From assembly GCF_050389805.1 (NCBI RefSeq), contig NZ_CP130945.1, positions 3,782,001-3,846,000 of the forward strand: a DNA stretch of 64,000 bases, given 5' to 3'. This stretch comes from Bacillus_BD sp050389805. GTDB lineage: Bacteria; Bacillota; Bacilli; Bacillales; Cytobacillaceae. The position numbers were made by a program, and so were the translations under genes. Of the stretch, positions 24,125 to 32,269 are shown piece by piece (position 1 is the stretch's first letter; each line of letters begins with the position of its first letter). The notes under the pieces are model-generated. The model was not told the origin of the DNA. It saw only the letters and a program-made list of their open reading frames with translations, and searched no databases.

Positions 24125-25344
24125 GTTTGTGTGTTGAATGACACACGTCTTATAAAATAATAGATGAACGTATGACCTGCACCAAGTACCAAGAATAAAA
24201 TGGGAAGGCTCTGCTTTGTATCCATGAATTTTACCATAATAATGAATAATAGAATCGAAAGAACTCTTCCTATATTTAAAAACACTTCTCTAACAACGAT
24301 ATATTCGATTCTCATTTCAGCAGCCTGCCAACCCGATCCGATTACATCATAAGTAATCGATAAATATGGTACAAGAAGTAATGGGTATGCAATTGCGATC
24401 GTAACTGCATATATCATTAACTTCATGTAAGTAACATCAAAAGCAATGAGGAATAAAGCTGCATATAACAAAATTCCTCCTATTAATATCGATTTTAATC
24501 GCTGCTCTTTTTTGATTAAGCGCGATACGGCAAAATAACTAACAAACGAAACACCTGAATTCAGTAATCCGTACTTTCCGAGTGCCATTTCTGTGCCAGT
24601 CGATAGAAAGACGAGAACAGAAATCATAAAGGCAAAAATACCTTCTCTTAATCCCTGACAAACATGAGCATTGGTAACCATTTTCCAATTATAATTATTT
24701 TTTCGCTCTGCTAGAATTCTTTTAAATGCGTATTTTCCACTTGCGGGTCTTCTTTTTAAAAAGAAACTTAGTACGACAGCTAGAGCAAATAAGGATAATG
24801 AAATTCCAAATACAACCGAGTACCCAGACGTTTTTGTCATTTTTGAAATAATATAACCAGCTGCAAACGGACCAACCATACCACCAGCAGATGTTAAGAT
24901 CCCTAAAAACCCATTAAAGAAATCCCTTGTTTCTGGCTCAGTGATTTCAAAAGTAAGAAGATTAAATGCTAACCAGTAGAAACCATAGCCAATTCCAAGG
25001 ACAGCCCCTAGTAGCAATAAGTATTTAGCAGCATCTGACCCAAAACCCAAAACGCTTAAATAAAACAGGGCTAAAAAGATAACACCAATTCTTAGAACGA
25101 TAACACGGTCGATCTTTTTTGCCATTCTTCCTGCCAGAATAAAGGTCAATGGTTGGGCAATAACAGACATTAAATTATACAAACCAATATCAATTAGATC
25201 CCCTGTTTGTTTCCATAAAAAGATATTAACAAACGTATTAGACAGAGCAATACTAAGCGAATATAGCCCACCAATCAAAAGTAAAAGTATCAAATCTTTC
25301 GTTAAATCAATTTCTCCGAACAGATGCTTTTTGAATTTACTCAT
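24112..25344 (-). CDS. yqgE: MFS transporter YqgE
   Basis: A 410-residue major facilitator superfamily protein with 12 predicted helices and the loop 2-3 motif GRMAKKIDRVIVLRIG (about 72-87). It matches YqgE by place, next to pbpA. Substrate unknown. Start ATG 25344 follows GGGGAG; a short hairpin in the leader (25354-25372) can cover that site. Confidence 0.85.
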   Translation of the reverse strand: MSKFKKHLFGEIDLTKDLILLLLIGGLYSLSIALSNTFVNIFLWKQTGDLIDIGLYNLMSVIAQPLTFILAGRMAKKIDRVIVLRIGVIFLALFYLSVLGFGSDAAKYLLLLGAVLGIGYGFYWLAFNLLTFEITEPETRDFFNGFLGILTSAGGMVGPFAAGYIISKMTKTSGYSVVFGISLSLFALAVVLSFFLKRRPASGKYAFKRILAERKNNYNWKMVTNAHVCQGLREGIFAFMISVLVFLSTGTEMALGKYGLLNSGVSFVSYFAVSRLIKKEQRLKSILIGGILLYAALFLIAFDVTYMKLMIYAVTIAIAYPLLLVPYLSITYDVIGSGWQAAEMRIEYIVVREVFLNIGRVLSILLFIIMVKFMDTKQSLPILFLVLGAGHTFIYYFIRRVSFNTQTREV

Positions 25345-25353
25345 AAAAAAACT

Positions 25354-25372
25354 CCCCTTTGTCTATAAGGGG
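25354..25372 (-). promoter_or_regulatory. Leader hairpin that can cover the yqgE ribosome site
   Basis: CCCCTT pairs with AAGGGG over a 7-nt loop, and the AAGGGG arm contains part of the shine-dalgarno sequence for yqgE. It may tune translation; no ligand-binding structure is apparent. Confidence 0.35.
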
Positions 25373-25592
25373 TAGTTTGAACAAATAAGATGACGTTATT
25401 CAATGAATAGGAAAGTCATTTCATTATTAAAATTCAATAAATTGTCATGAATATCCAAAAAGCTGTCATGTCAACGATATAAGTCATATTCCGTTCACTT
25501 TTTATCCTTAATTGGTGAGAACCGATATTGCTCAAGATTCTACTTTTTGATTAAATCAAATTAGAGATTGTAATTCCAAAGGGGTGTAACGG

Positions 25593-26297
25593 ATGTTAAA
25601 TATTAAAGAACTAAACATTTCCCTCTATAGTTTATTAATTCAACATTTTATTGATAAAGAACCGATTCAAAAAATACCTGTTGGTTCCTTCTTATTTCAA
25701 GAAAAGGAAGAAGTAGAGAATATCTATCTACTATTAAATGGGAGCATTTCGATTGGAAGAGTTCATGTTAAAGGAAAGGAATTTATCTTAAAAATTTTAA
25801 GTGGCGAAGAAGTGATTATAGAGTATGAATTATTTAAACAACATCCTTCTTATCATTTTTTTGCAAAAACGATGTCGAATTGCGACATCCTTGTGATTAA
25901 AAGAACCCAATTTGAAGAGTATGCATTAAATGAACCAAGTATTTTAGCAGCACTATCTAATCATTTAAGTACTCGATATATAAAATCACAAATAAAATGC
26001 CAAGATTTAATTATGAACGGTAAAAAAGGTGGATTATATTCCATATTAATTCGATTATGCAACAGCTATGGTATTGTAACCGAGAATGGCATTTTAATTG
26101 ATTTACCTATTACCCATCAAGAGTTGGCTAATTTAACATTCGGTACCCGTGAAGTGATTCAAAGAATGTTAAAGGAACTTAGAGAAAAAGATGTGATCTC
26201 ATATGAGCATCAACGGTTTACGGTTAAAAATTTAGCTTACCTAAGACATGAAGTAGACTGTCAAAACTGTAGTAAACAAATTTGTGGATTGAACTAA
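25593..26297 (+). CDS. Crp/Fnr family regulator with C-terminal Fe-S cysteines (Bacillus Fnr type)
   Basis: A 234-residue regulator with an N-terminal cyclic nucleotide-binding-like beta roll (about 20-130) and a C-terminal winged helix (about 150-220, recognition region LANLTFGTREVIQRMLKEL). The extreme C-terminus holds Cys 223, 226 and 231 (C-x2-C-x4-C), the spacing of the 4Fe-4S ligands in B. subtilis Fnr, the oxygen sensor for anaerobic genes. The N-terminal cysteines of E. coli FNR are absent. It stands where sodA lies in B. subtilis and is divergent from yqgE. Confidence 0.8.
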   Translation: MLNIKELNISLYSLLIQHFIDKEPIQKIPVGSFLFQEKEEVENIYLLLNGSISIGRVHVKGKEFILKILSGEEVIIEYELFKQHPSYHFFAKTMSNCDILVIKRTQFEEYALNEPSILAALSNHLSTRYIKSQIKCQDLIMNGKKGGLYSILIRLCNSYGIVTENGILIDLPITHQELANLTFGTREVIQRMLKELREKDVISYEHQRFTVKNLAYLRHEVDCQNCSKQICGLN

Positions 26298-26308
26298 ATT
26301 ATCCAAAG

Positions 26309-26343
26309 GGGATCAAAAACCATTTTCACCGATTTTTGATCCC
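26309..26343. terminator. Bidirectional terminator between the Fnr-like gene and the DUF456 gene
   Basis: An 11-bp perfect stem GGGATCAAAAA / TTTTTGATCCC with a 13-nt loop between convergent genes. Confidence 0.8.
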
Positions 26344-26359
26344 TAGCTTTTAGCATCCC

Positions 26360-26839
26360 TCAAATAATCCAAATAAAATAGAGAATCATGATCAATTGGA
26401 TGATTCCTTTTGTAAAAATACTACTAATAAACCCTACGACAGAACCAAATCCAATTTTTAATGCTTCATTTACACTTGTTCGGTGAACAATCCATTCTGC
26501 TAGAAATGCCCCTAAAAATGGACCTAAGATGATCCCTAAAAAAGGAATAATAAAAGGTCCTACCAGTAACCCAATGGTACTTCCCCAAATACCGGCTTTT
26601 GTGCCTCCAAATTTTTTGACACCGATTAAATTCGAAACATAATCAGCACCTGTTAATAAAAGAACTAATAATCCTTGAATGAGCCAGAACACCCAATTAA
26701 ACGGTTCAAATGAAAATAATAAACCATATAATAGAAATCCCGCAAATATAAAAAGTACACTCGGAATAATCGGATACACAAGACCAATAAATGCAATAAT
26801 AAACAGTATAATAATAAGACCCCAATAGATATATTCCAT
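26360..26839 (-). CDS. yqgC: DUF456 membrane protein (YqgC type)
   Basis: A 159-residue membrane protein with four to five hydrophobic segments, rich in Gly and Ile. The central VGPFIIPFLGIILGPFLGA repeat is typical of DUF456. Start ATG 26839 with AGGAGG-like site. In B. subtilis yqgC lies beside yqgB and sodA. Function unknown. Confidence 0.8.
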   Translation of the reverse strand: MEYIYWGLIIILFIIAFIGLVYPIIPSVLFIFAGFLLYGLLFSFEPFNWVFWLIQGLLVLLLTGADYVSNLIGVKKFGGTKAGIWGSTIGLLVGPFIIPFLGIILGPFLGAFLAEWIVHRTSVNEALKIGFGSVVGFISSIFTKGIIQLIMILYFIWII

Positions 26840-26991
26840 ACCCTACCTCCTTGTTTTACCTACATTTTATTCCTATAATCATGCTAATCCTCTAATTATT
26901 GTACAATTTATTTTATAAACGGTACAATTATGAATGGTCTAAATTCCAATGATAAGGCTCAAATAAGTATTAATCTTAAAGGATGTGTGAA

Positions 26992-27768
26992 ATGAATATA
27001 TTTAAACAACTCATTGTCAGTCTATATTCTCCAAAGGATATCTCAACTTTTCGAAATCAAGGAATTGGGAAGACGATTCTTTACGTATTTTTCCTTACGT
27101 TCATCTCTTTATTGCCTTCTTTTTATTTTTTCAGTACAACGGTCGTGAATGATTTTCAAATGATGCAAACTACCGTTCAAAACGATTTACCTTCGTTTAC
27201 GATTGAAAATGGCGAGTTAAGCTCTGAAGAAAAGGCTCCAATTACAATTAATAAAGATGATTTCACCATCATGTTCGATAGTACCGGTACCGTAACAAGT
27301 GATGATGCAGGAAATACAAACAATTCGATTTATATATTGAAAAATGAAGTAATTTATACCTTTGCAGGACAATCTCAATCATTGCCATACACCGTTCTAG
27401 AGGGGATAAATTTAACGAAAGAAGACGTGGTAGAACTAACCTCATCAATGGAATCCTTCTTACCGATCTTTATTCCAATCGTCCTTGTTATCATTTATCT
27501 CTTATCATCTGTAGGTAAATTTATTGGTGTATTCTTTTTAGCATTAATTGGTCTCATCTTAAACAATACGCTAAGAAGAAACCTTACATATGGAAGACTA
27601 TGGCGACTTGCAGCCTATAGTATCACATTACCGACCATTTTCTTTATGATAATGGAGGCATTAAGAACCATCGTTCCAAGTGGATTCCTTATTTATTGGT
27701 TGGTTGCGATCATTATGCTCGTTCTCGTATTGAAAGAAATTCCTTCCCAAGAAGCTAAAGAAGAATAG
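26992..27768 (+). CDS. yqgB: DUF1189 membrane protein (YqgB type)
   Basis: A 258-residue protein of the DUF1189 family: a cytosolic start (IVSLYSPKDISTFRNQG), a first membrane helix (about 27-50), an extracytoplasmic domain of roughly 100 residues and three to four helices at 150-250. Function unknown; in B. subtilis it is the neighbour of yqgC. The frame opens at ATG 26983, but that codon lies in the AAAGGATG site, so ATG 26992 is taken. Confidence 0.8.
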   Translation: MNIFKQLIVSLYSPKDISTFRNQGIGKTILYVFFLTFISLLPSFYFFSTTVVNDFQMMQTTVQNDLPSFTIENGELSSEEKAPITINKDDFTIMFDSTGTVTSDDAGNTNNSIYILKNEVIYTFAGQSQSLPYTVLEGINLTKEDVVELTSSMESFLPIFIPIVLVIIYLLSSVGKFIGVFFLALIGLILNNTLRRNLTYGRLWRLAAYSITLPTIFFMIMEALRTIVPSGFLIYWLVAIIMLVLVLKEIPSQEAKEE

Positions 27769-27772
27769 AGCA

Positions 27773-27805
27773 TAAAAAGAGCTGTCAAGATGACAGCTCT
27801 TTTTA
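27773..27805. terminator. Bidirectional terminator at the left edge of the accessory island
   Basis: A 15-bp perfect stem (27773-27787 with 27791-27805) with a 3-nt loop. It ends yqgB and, on the other strand, the long island operon that finishes with the ferredoxin gene. Confidence 0.88.
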
Positions 27806-28156
27806 TCATTTTATCGTTTGCGGTGAAACTCTATGTTTTTCTGGTTTTCTTTTTACTACTTCTTTTCTTGTTTCTTCATTCCAAGAAATGGCGATATCAC
27901 CATCTATCACAAAGGTTTGACATCCTAAGCGATATCCCTTTTCTACTAGTTCATCCCCAAGCTTTCTTCTTTCATGTGTTTTAACCTGATCTAGGTATTC
28001 CGCACCTTCTTCAATTTTAAACACACAGTTTCCACAAATTCCACCACCACAGCGATTTGGCAATTCACCATCATAGCGTAGGGACATTCTTAAAACACTT
28101 GAGTTCTCTGGAACATCAATCACTTTATTACTATTGATAAAATTAATTTTTGGCAT
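27806..28156 (-). CDS. Plant-type 2Fe-2S ferredoxin, island copy 1
   Basis: A 116-residue [2Fe-2S] ferredoxin domain protein. The cluster ligands are visible as NRCGGGICGNC (C-x4-C-x2-C, about residues 36-43) and a fourth Cys in RLGCQTF near residue 78. A basic tail (VVKRKPEKHR) follows. It would carry electrons to an oxygenase; the diiron protein at 32270-33004 is the obvious partner. Start ATG 28156 lies 7 nt after AGGAGG. It is the last gene of the operon that begins at 33004. Confidence 0.85.
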   Translation of the reverse strand: MPKINFINSNKVIDVPENSSVLRMSLRYDGELPNRCGGGICGNCVFKIEEGAEYLDQVKTHERRKLGDELVEKGYRLGCQTFVIDGDIAISWNEETRKEVVKRKPEKHRVSPQTIK

Positions 28157-28208
28157 CAAAACTCCTCCTCATATCGGATCATATAGATTTGAAGAAAAAA
28201 TTAACCCA

Positions 28209-28889
28209 TTAAATGGTTGTTTTCTTCTTTCTATTTTTCATATATAAAACAAAGGCTTTTTTTGAGTTTTCGATATGAATTTTCATTAAATATTGAGCCA
28301 TTTCTGCTTCTCCATCTCTTAAAGCCTTCATAATTTCAATATGTTCGCGTAAAGATTCTTTTCTTCTTCCCGGTGTTTCATAACCCATATTTGCTGACAT
28401 ATGAATAAAATCAAGTAAACCTGATAGAATTTCAAATAATTTCGGACTTTTCGATGCTTGATTAATCAACTGGTTCATTTCAATATGCTGTAAATCAAAA
28501 TCATTTTCATCTTCTGCTTCGATCTTTTTTAATTCCTCGATTTTTTGATCTAATAGCTTTTTGGTTGCAGGCTCCATTCTTTCAGCAGCAAGTTTGACGG
28601 CAAGAACCTCAAGAGAAGACAATATGGTAAAAACTTCAATGACTTCTTGCTCAGAAATATCAGTAACAATAACACCTTTTCTTGGAACGGTTTTTACATA
28701 GCCTTGTGATTCTAGCCGAAACAAAGCTTCCCGAATGGGGGTACGGCTAATATTTAGTTTTGCTGCAAGATCTCTTTCGATAAGACGATCCCCTGCTTTA
28801 AAAGTTCCTTGTAAAATTAATTCTTTTAAATACTTATAAGCATGGTCGCGTACTGATAATAAGTGTCCTTCTTCCCATTTGATCTCCAT
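28209..28889 (-). CDS. GntR family regulator, FadR/FCD subfamily, island copy 1
   Basis: A 226-residue GntR regulator. The winged helix (about 10-75) has the classical GDRLIERDLAAKLNISRTP core, and the helical FCD effector domain (about 80-212) keeps its metal-binding His/Asp residues (LQHIEMNQ, LREHIEIM). Its DNA-binding half is almost identical to that of the regulator at 39487-40152, so both should read the same operators, most likely the GTATAC sites of this island. Effector ligand unknown, usually a small carboxylate. SD GGAGGG precedes ATG 28889. Confidence 0.87.
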   Translation of the reverse strand: MEIKWEEGHLLSVRDHAYKYLKELILQGTFKAGDRLIERDLAAKLNISRTPIREALFRLESQGYVKTVPRKGVIVTDISEQEVIEVFTILSSLEVLAVKLAAERMEPATKKLLDQKIEELKKIEAEDENDFDLQHIEMNQLINQASKSPKLFEILSGLLDFIHMSANMGYETPGRRKESLREHIEIMKALRDGEAEMAQYLMKIHIENSKKAFVLYMKNRKKKTTI

Positions 28890-28924
28890 CTAATCCCTCC
28901 TTCCTTAAACGAAATATGGAGGTA

Positions 28925-29455
28925 TTAGGATAGAAAAACACCGCCATAACATAGAGCACCAAGAATGACAAAGGACGGATGTACCTTCCATCTGCTTAAT
29001 GTTAAATAACTTAATCCAGTTAGTAATAAGAGATGAAAGACTCCACTGTCTTGGAAAGCTGCTAAAAAGAATTGGTACGCCATAACACCTAGAAGTACTG
29101 CAATAATCGGTTGAACCGATTTTGTCATCAATTTAACTTCAGCAGAATCTTTAAATAGATTTACAAACTTAAAGAGAATAACGACAGCAATCGCAGATGG
29201 AAGAATGGTAGCAGACAAGGCAATGACTGCACCGAGTACTCCCCCTAGCTCAAATCCAATATAACCAGCTAATTTCGTGGCAATCGGTCCTGGTAAAGCA
29301 TTGGCAATCGCCAATAAATCCCCAAATTCTGATAATGTCATCCACTCATAATTATTGACCACTTCATTTTGAATTAAAGGAATCGTTGCAGGTCCGCCAC
29401 CATACCCCAATATATTCGCAATGAAAAATGACCAAAAAAGATCCCAATACATCAT
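28925..29455 (-). CDS. ChrA-type transporter, second half
   Basis: A 176-residue single-domain member of the chromate transporter (CHR) family with about six membrane segments. The family motifs GYGGGPATIPLI (about 17-28) and ANALPGPIATKLAGYIG (about 51-67) are present. It overlaps the stop of the other half gene by 4 bp (ATGA). Such paired half-size CHR proteins work together as antiparallel halves. Chromate may not be the natural substrate; here an organic or inorganic anion of the pathway is as likely. Confidence 0.85.
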   Translation of the reverse strand: MMYWDLFWSFFIANILGYGGGPATIPLIQNEVVNNYEWMTLSEFGDLLAIANALPGPIATKLAGYIGFELGGVLGAVIALSATILPSAIAVVILFKFVNLFKDSAEVKLMTKSVQPIIAVLLGVMAYQFFLAAFQDSGVFHLLLLTGLSYLTLSRWKVHPSFVILGALCYGGVFLS

Positions 29456-30045
29456 AGGCTTCTTTCCTTCTGCCCAACAACGACCTCTGTTGTTTTCGCA
29501 GCCTGTTTTTTACGATAAGCAATAATAAATGCGGATAAGAGAAAAGCGGCAATTAAAATACCTGGATGAATACCTAGAATTTGCATGACAACAAAAGACA
29601 GAACCGTAAAAATCAACATTTTTGAAAGTCCTAAACCTTTATGTCCTTTTTCATAAAAACGATATGCCATTTCTGCTAACATATACCCGATTACAGGTGA
29701 AACCCCTAATACCATCCCTGCAACGATAGGGGAACTTTTGTACATGTAAAGAACCCCTAATAGCCCAATTAGCGCAATAATCGAAGGGAGTATATGTGTG
29801 GCAATGGCAATAACCGATCCTAAAATACCTTTTACTTTATAGCCAATATAAGCGGCCATTTTGGTCGCAATCGGGCCTGGTAACGTATTGGCCAATGCCA
29901 AGATTTCACCAAATTCATCTTCATTCATCCATTTGTATTTCTTCACTGCTTCATATTCAATTAATGGAATGGTGGACGGTCCACCTCCGTATCCGGTAAC
30001 ACCCGTGCGTGCAAAGCCAATGGCTAACTCCACATATTGATTCAA
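29452..30045 (-). CDS. ChrA-type transporter, first half
   Basis: A 197-residue CHR domain protein, partner of the next gene, with the same motif pair (GYGGGPSTIPLIEYE near 18-32; ANTLPGPIATKMAAYIG near 51-67). Start TTG 30045, 8 nt after AAGGAG. The two halves are clearly paralogous. As part of the island operon it probably moves a substrate or product of the pathway. Confidence 0.85.
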   Translation of the reverse strand: MNQYVELAIGFARTGVTGYGGGPSTIPLIEYEAVKKYKWMNEDEFGEILALANTLPGPIATKMAAYIGYKVKGILGSVIAIATHILPSIIALIGLLGVLYMYKSSPIVAGMVLGVSPVIGYMLAEMAYRFYEKGHKGLGLSKMLIFTVLSFVVMQILGIHPGILIAAFLLSAFIIAYRKKQAAKTTEVVVGQKERSL

Positions 30046-30151
30046 AGGAAATCTCCTTCTTTCTTCTAGTAAAAATTGAGCATAATAGATTTATAGGTAA
30101 GAAGGATCCCAATTACAAAATATTCGTTGCAAATGAGATCCAATTACTGTT

Positions 30152-30625
30152 TTATTTTTTGATATCGGCTGTAACAATCACTTCATAGCCTTCTAGATGC
30201 TGTTGTAAAGCTTCGAGTGCGGCTGTTCCGACCGCTGTATCTTGCTCACCGTTTCCACCGCTAATCCCAATCCCTCCAACTACTTCTCCATTGACTACAA
30301 TCGGAAATCCACCAACAAAAACAGCAAACTTGCCATTGAGCATATGTTGAATTCCAAACGCCTCATTTCCTGGTAAAGCAGGACCATTTGGCTCCTTATT
30401 GAATAAATGGGTAGAACGCTTATGACCTCCCGCCGTATAAGCCTTCGCAATGGCAATTTCAGGACCAGTTATACGAGCCCCATTCATCCTTTCAAGAGCA
30501 ATTAAGTTCCCACCATCATCAACAATGGCAATCGTTTCAAACGCATTAACCTCTTCTGACTTTTTCTTTGCAGCCTCAATCATCAATTTTGCTTCTTCGA
30601 GTTCTAATTTTAATGCTGTTTTCAT
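30152..30625 (-). CDS. GlcG/HbpS family protein (possible heme or cofactor binding)
   Basis: A 157-residue GlcG/HbpS domain protein, related to PduO C-terminal domains. The family's VDDGGNLIALERMNGA and GGFPIVVNGEVVGGIGISGG stretches are present at about 35-50 and 104-123. Members bind heme or corrinoid and often sit in degradative operons with oxidoreductases; an actual role here is inference. SD GGGAGG before ATG 30625. Confidence 0.83.
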   Translation of the reverse strand: MKTALKLELEEAKLMIEAAKKKSEEVNAFETIAIVDDGGNLIALERMNGARITGPEIAIAKAYTAGGHKRSTHLFNKEPNGPALPGNEAFGIQHMLNGKFAVFVGGFPIVVNGEVVGGIGISGGNGEQDTAVGTAALEALQQHLEGYEVIVTADIKK

Positions 30626-30641
30626 TTCAAAATCCTCCCTA

Positions 30642-32114
30642 TTAATATCCGATATATACCGTTTTTACTTGTGTGAAAAATTCTAAACCAACTCGACCAG
30701 ATTCTCTAAACGTAGAAGTACTTGAATTTTTTAAACCTCCGAACGGAGCATTCATTAAATTTCCGGTTGTTGTTCGGTTCACCTTAACAGTTCCTGCTTG
30801 AATATCTTTCGTGAATGCTTGGGCCACTTTCAAATTATTAGTCACGATTGAAGCAGACAACCCATACTCCACATCATTGGCTACTTTAATTGCTTCTTCA
30901 TAAGAATCTACCTCTATAACGCCTATAACAGGACCAAAGATTTCCTCTTTCGCAATTCTCATATCCCTTTTTACATTTGTAAAAATGGTCGGTTGAACAT
31001 AATAACCTTTTTTATAGTCGCCTTCTGTTATTTGTTCACCACCATAGGCTGTTGTCGCGCCATCTTCTTTTCCATACTGAATATATTTCAATACATTTTT
31101 TAGCTGTTTCTCATTTGCTAGTGGTCCTATTTTGGCACCCGCTTCAAAACCGTTTCCAATCTTTAACGCACTGGCTTTTTCGATCAACTTTTCAACATAT
31201 GCATCCTTCACATCTTTTAATACAATGACTCGGCTTGTTCCCGTACAGGCCTGACCTGATAATGAAAATCCTCCATTAATGGTAAGAGTAGCTGCTAAAT
31301 CGATGTCTGCATCGTCCATAACAATAATTGGATTTTTTCCACCTAACTCCATTTGTGTTCTAGTTGTAAAGGATGACTTCGCATATATGTCCTCACCTGC
31401 TGAGGTTGATCCTGTAAAGGTAACCGCCTTTATGGCCGGGTCTGTTACAAGTAAATCCCCAACATCAGAAGCTTTACCTGTCACTAAATTAATGACACCT
31501 TTTGGAATCCCTGCATTATGTAAGGCTTCAACAAGGCGTATTGCAATTAGTGGAGTATCTGATGAAGGTTTGAATACAACCGTATTACCAGTTATTAAAG
31601 CTGGGGCGATTTTACGAGAAGGAATTGAAATGGGAAAATTCCATGGAGTGATGACACTCACAACTCCTAATGGTTCTCTTTCCGTTGAAACCTTCATATT
31701 TGGATCATCATTTGGGAATGTTTCACCCGTAAAGGTTTGACCTTCAACCGCATAAAAACGCAAGGTTTGGGCTGAACGCAGCACCTCATTTTTGGAATCG
31801 GTCACTGGCTTTCCCTCTTCTCTTGTTAACTCTTCTGCATAGTTTTCCGCATTCTGTTCTAGAATGTCAGCCGCTTTATTTAAGATTGCCGCTCGTTTAG
31901 AAGGGGATACCTTTGACCACTGGGGAAATGCCGCTTTTGCTGCCTCAATGGCTTCTTTTACATCTTGTTCATTGGATGCTTGAAACAGTCCAACAACGTC
32001 CTCAACATCTGCTGGATTAATATTTTCAAAGGTTCTCTTATGAATGGATTCCTTCCATTCTCCATTTATATAGTTGCTGTATACTTCAACTTTTGTTGAT
32101 AGCACATCTATCAC
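30642..32114 (-). CDS. NAD(P)-dependent aldehyde dehydrogenase
   Basis: A 490-residue enzyme of the ALDH superfamily that oxidises an aldehyde to a carboxylate. Catalytic residues are intact: Asn159 in PWNFP, Glu256 in MELGGKNP and Cys290 in GQACTGTSR; the cofactor turn is FTGSTSAG at 233-240. It resembles the broad vanillin/semialdehyde dehydrogenase group, so the exact substrate cannot be read from sequence. Start is uncertain: GTG 32114 lies only 2 nt after AAAGGAG, GTG 32105 lies 11 nt after it. Confidence 0.88.
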   Translation of the reverse strand: MIDVLSTKVEVYSNYINGEWKESIHKRTFENINPADVEDVVGLFQASNEQDVKEAIEAAKAAFPQWSKVSPSKRAAILNKAADILEQNAENYAEELTREEGKPVTDSKNEVLRSAQTLRFYAVEGQTFTGETFPNDDPNMKVSTEREPLGVVSVITPWNFPISIPSRKIAPALITGNTVVFKPSSDTPLIAIRLVEALHNAGIPKGVINLVTGKASDVGDLLVTDPAIKAVTFTGSTSAGEDIYAKSSFTTRTQMELGGKNPIIVMDDADIDLAATLTINGGFSLSGQACTGTSRVIVLKDVKDAYVEKLIEKASALKIGNGFEAGAKIGPLANEKQLKNVLKYIQYGKEDGATTAYGGEQITEGDYKKGYYVQPTIFTNVKRDMRIAKEEIFGPVIGVIEVDSYEEAIKVANDVEYGLSASIVTNNLKVAQAFTKDIQAGTVKVNRTTTGNLMNAPFGGLKNSSTSTFRESGRVGLEFFTQVKTVYIGY

Positions 32115-32145
32115 GACTCCTTTTTATCTTTTTTGTAAAAAAATA

Positions 32146-32191
32146 GGCCGTCACATAAACCTCGTAATTCCAAGATTCTTTTTTGACGGCC
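32146..32191 (-). terminator. Possible attenuating terminator between the diiron gene and the aldehyde dehydrogenase gene
   Basis: An 8-bp stem GGCCGTCA / TGACGGCC with a 30-nt loop, followed on the minus strand by TATTTTTTT. It could lower expression of the genes after the diiron protein. Confidence 0.55.
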
Positions 32192-32212
32192 ATGAATGGT
32201 CTTTGTTTTCTT

Positions 32213-32268
32213 ATTGTCCAGCTCAATCGCCTACCCCCTCGAAGGGTAAGCAAGACGCTCCCGCTTTT
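32213..32268 (-). repeat. Dispersed repeat family A, minimal core copy
   Basis: On the minus strand AAAAGCGGGAGCGTC, TTGCTTACCC, TTCGAGGGGGTAGGCG and GAGCTGGACAAT follow directly on each other. This is the two ends of family A joined without any internal arm, which defines the core. It lies between the stop of the diiron gene and the possible terminator. Confidence 0.75.
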
Positions 32269-32269
32269 G

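Noticed and set aside
28925..30045. Chromate resistance operon
   Set aside because: No other resistance gene is present and the operon context is catabolic; only the family name points to chromate.
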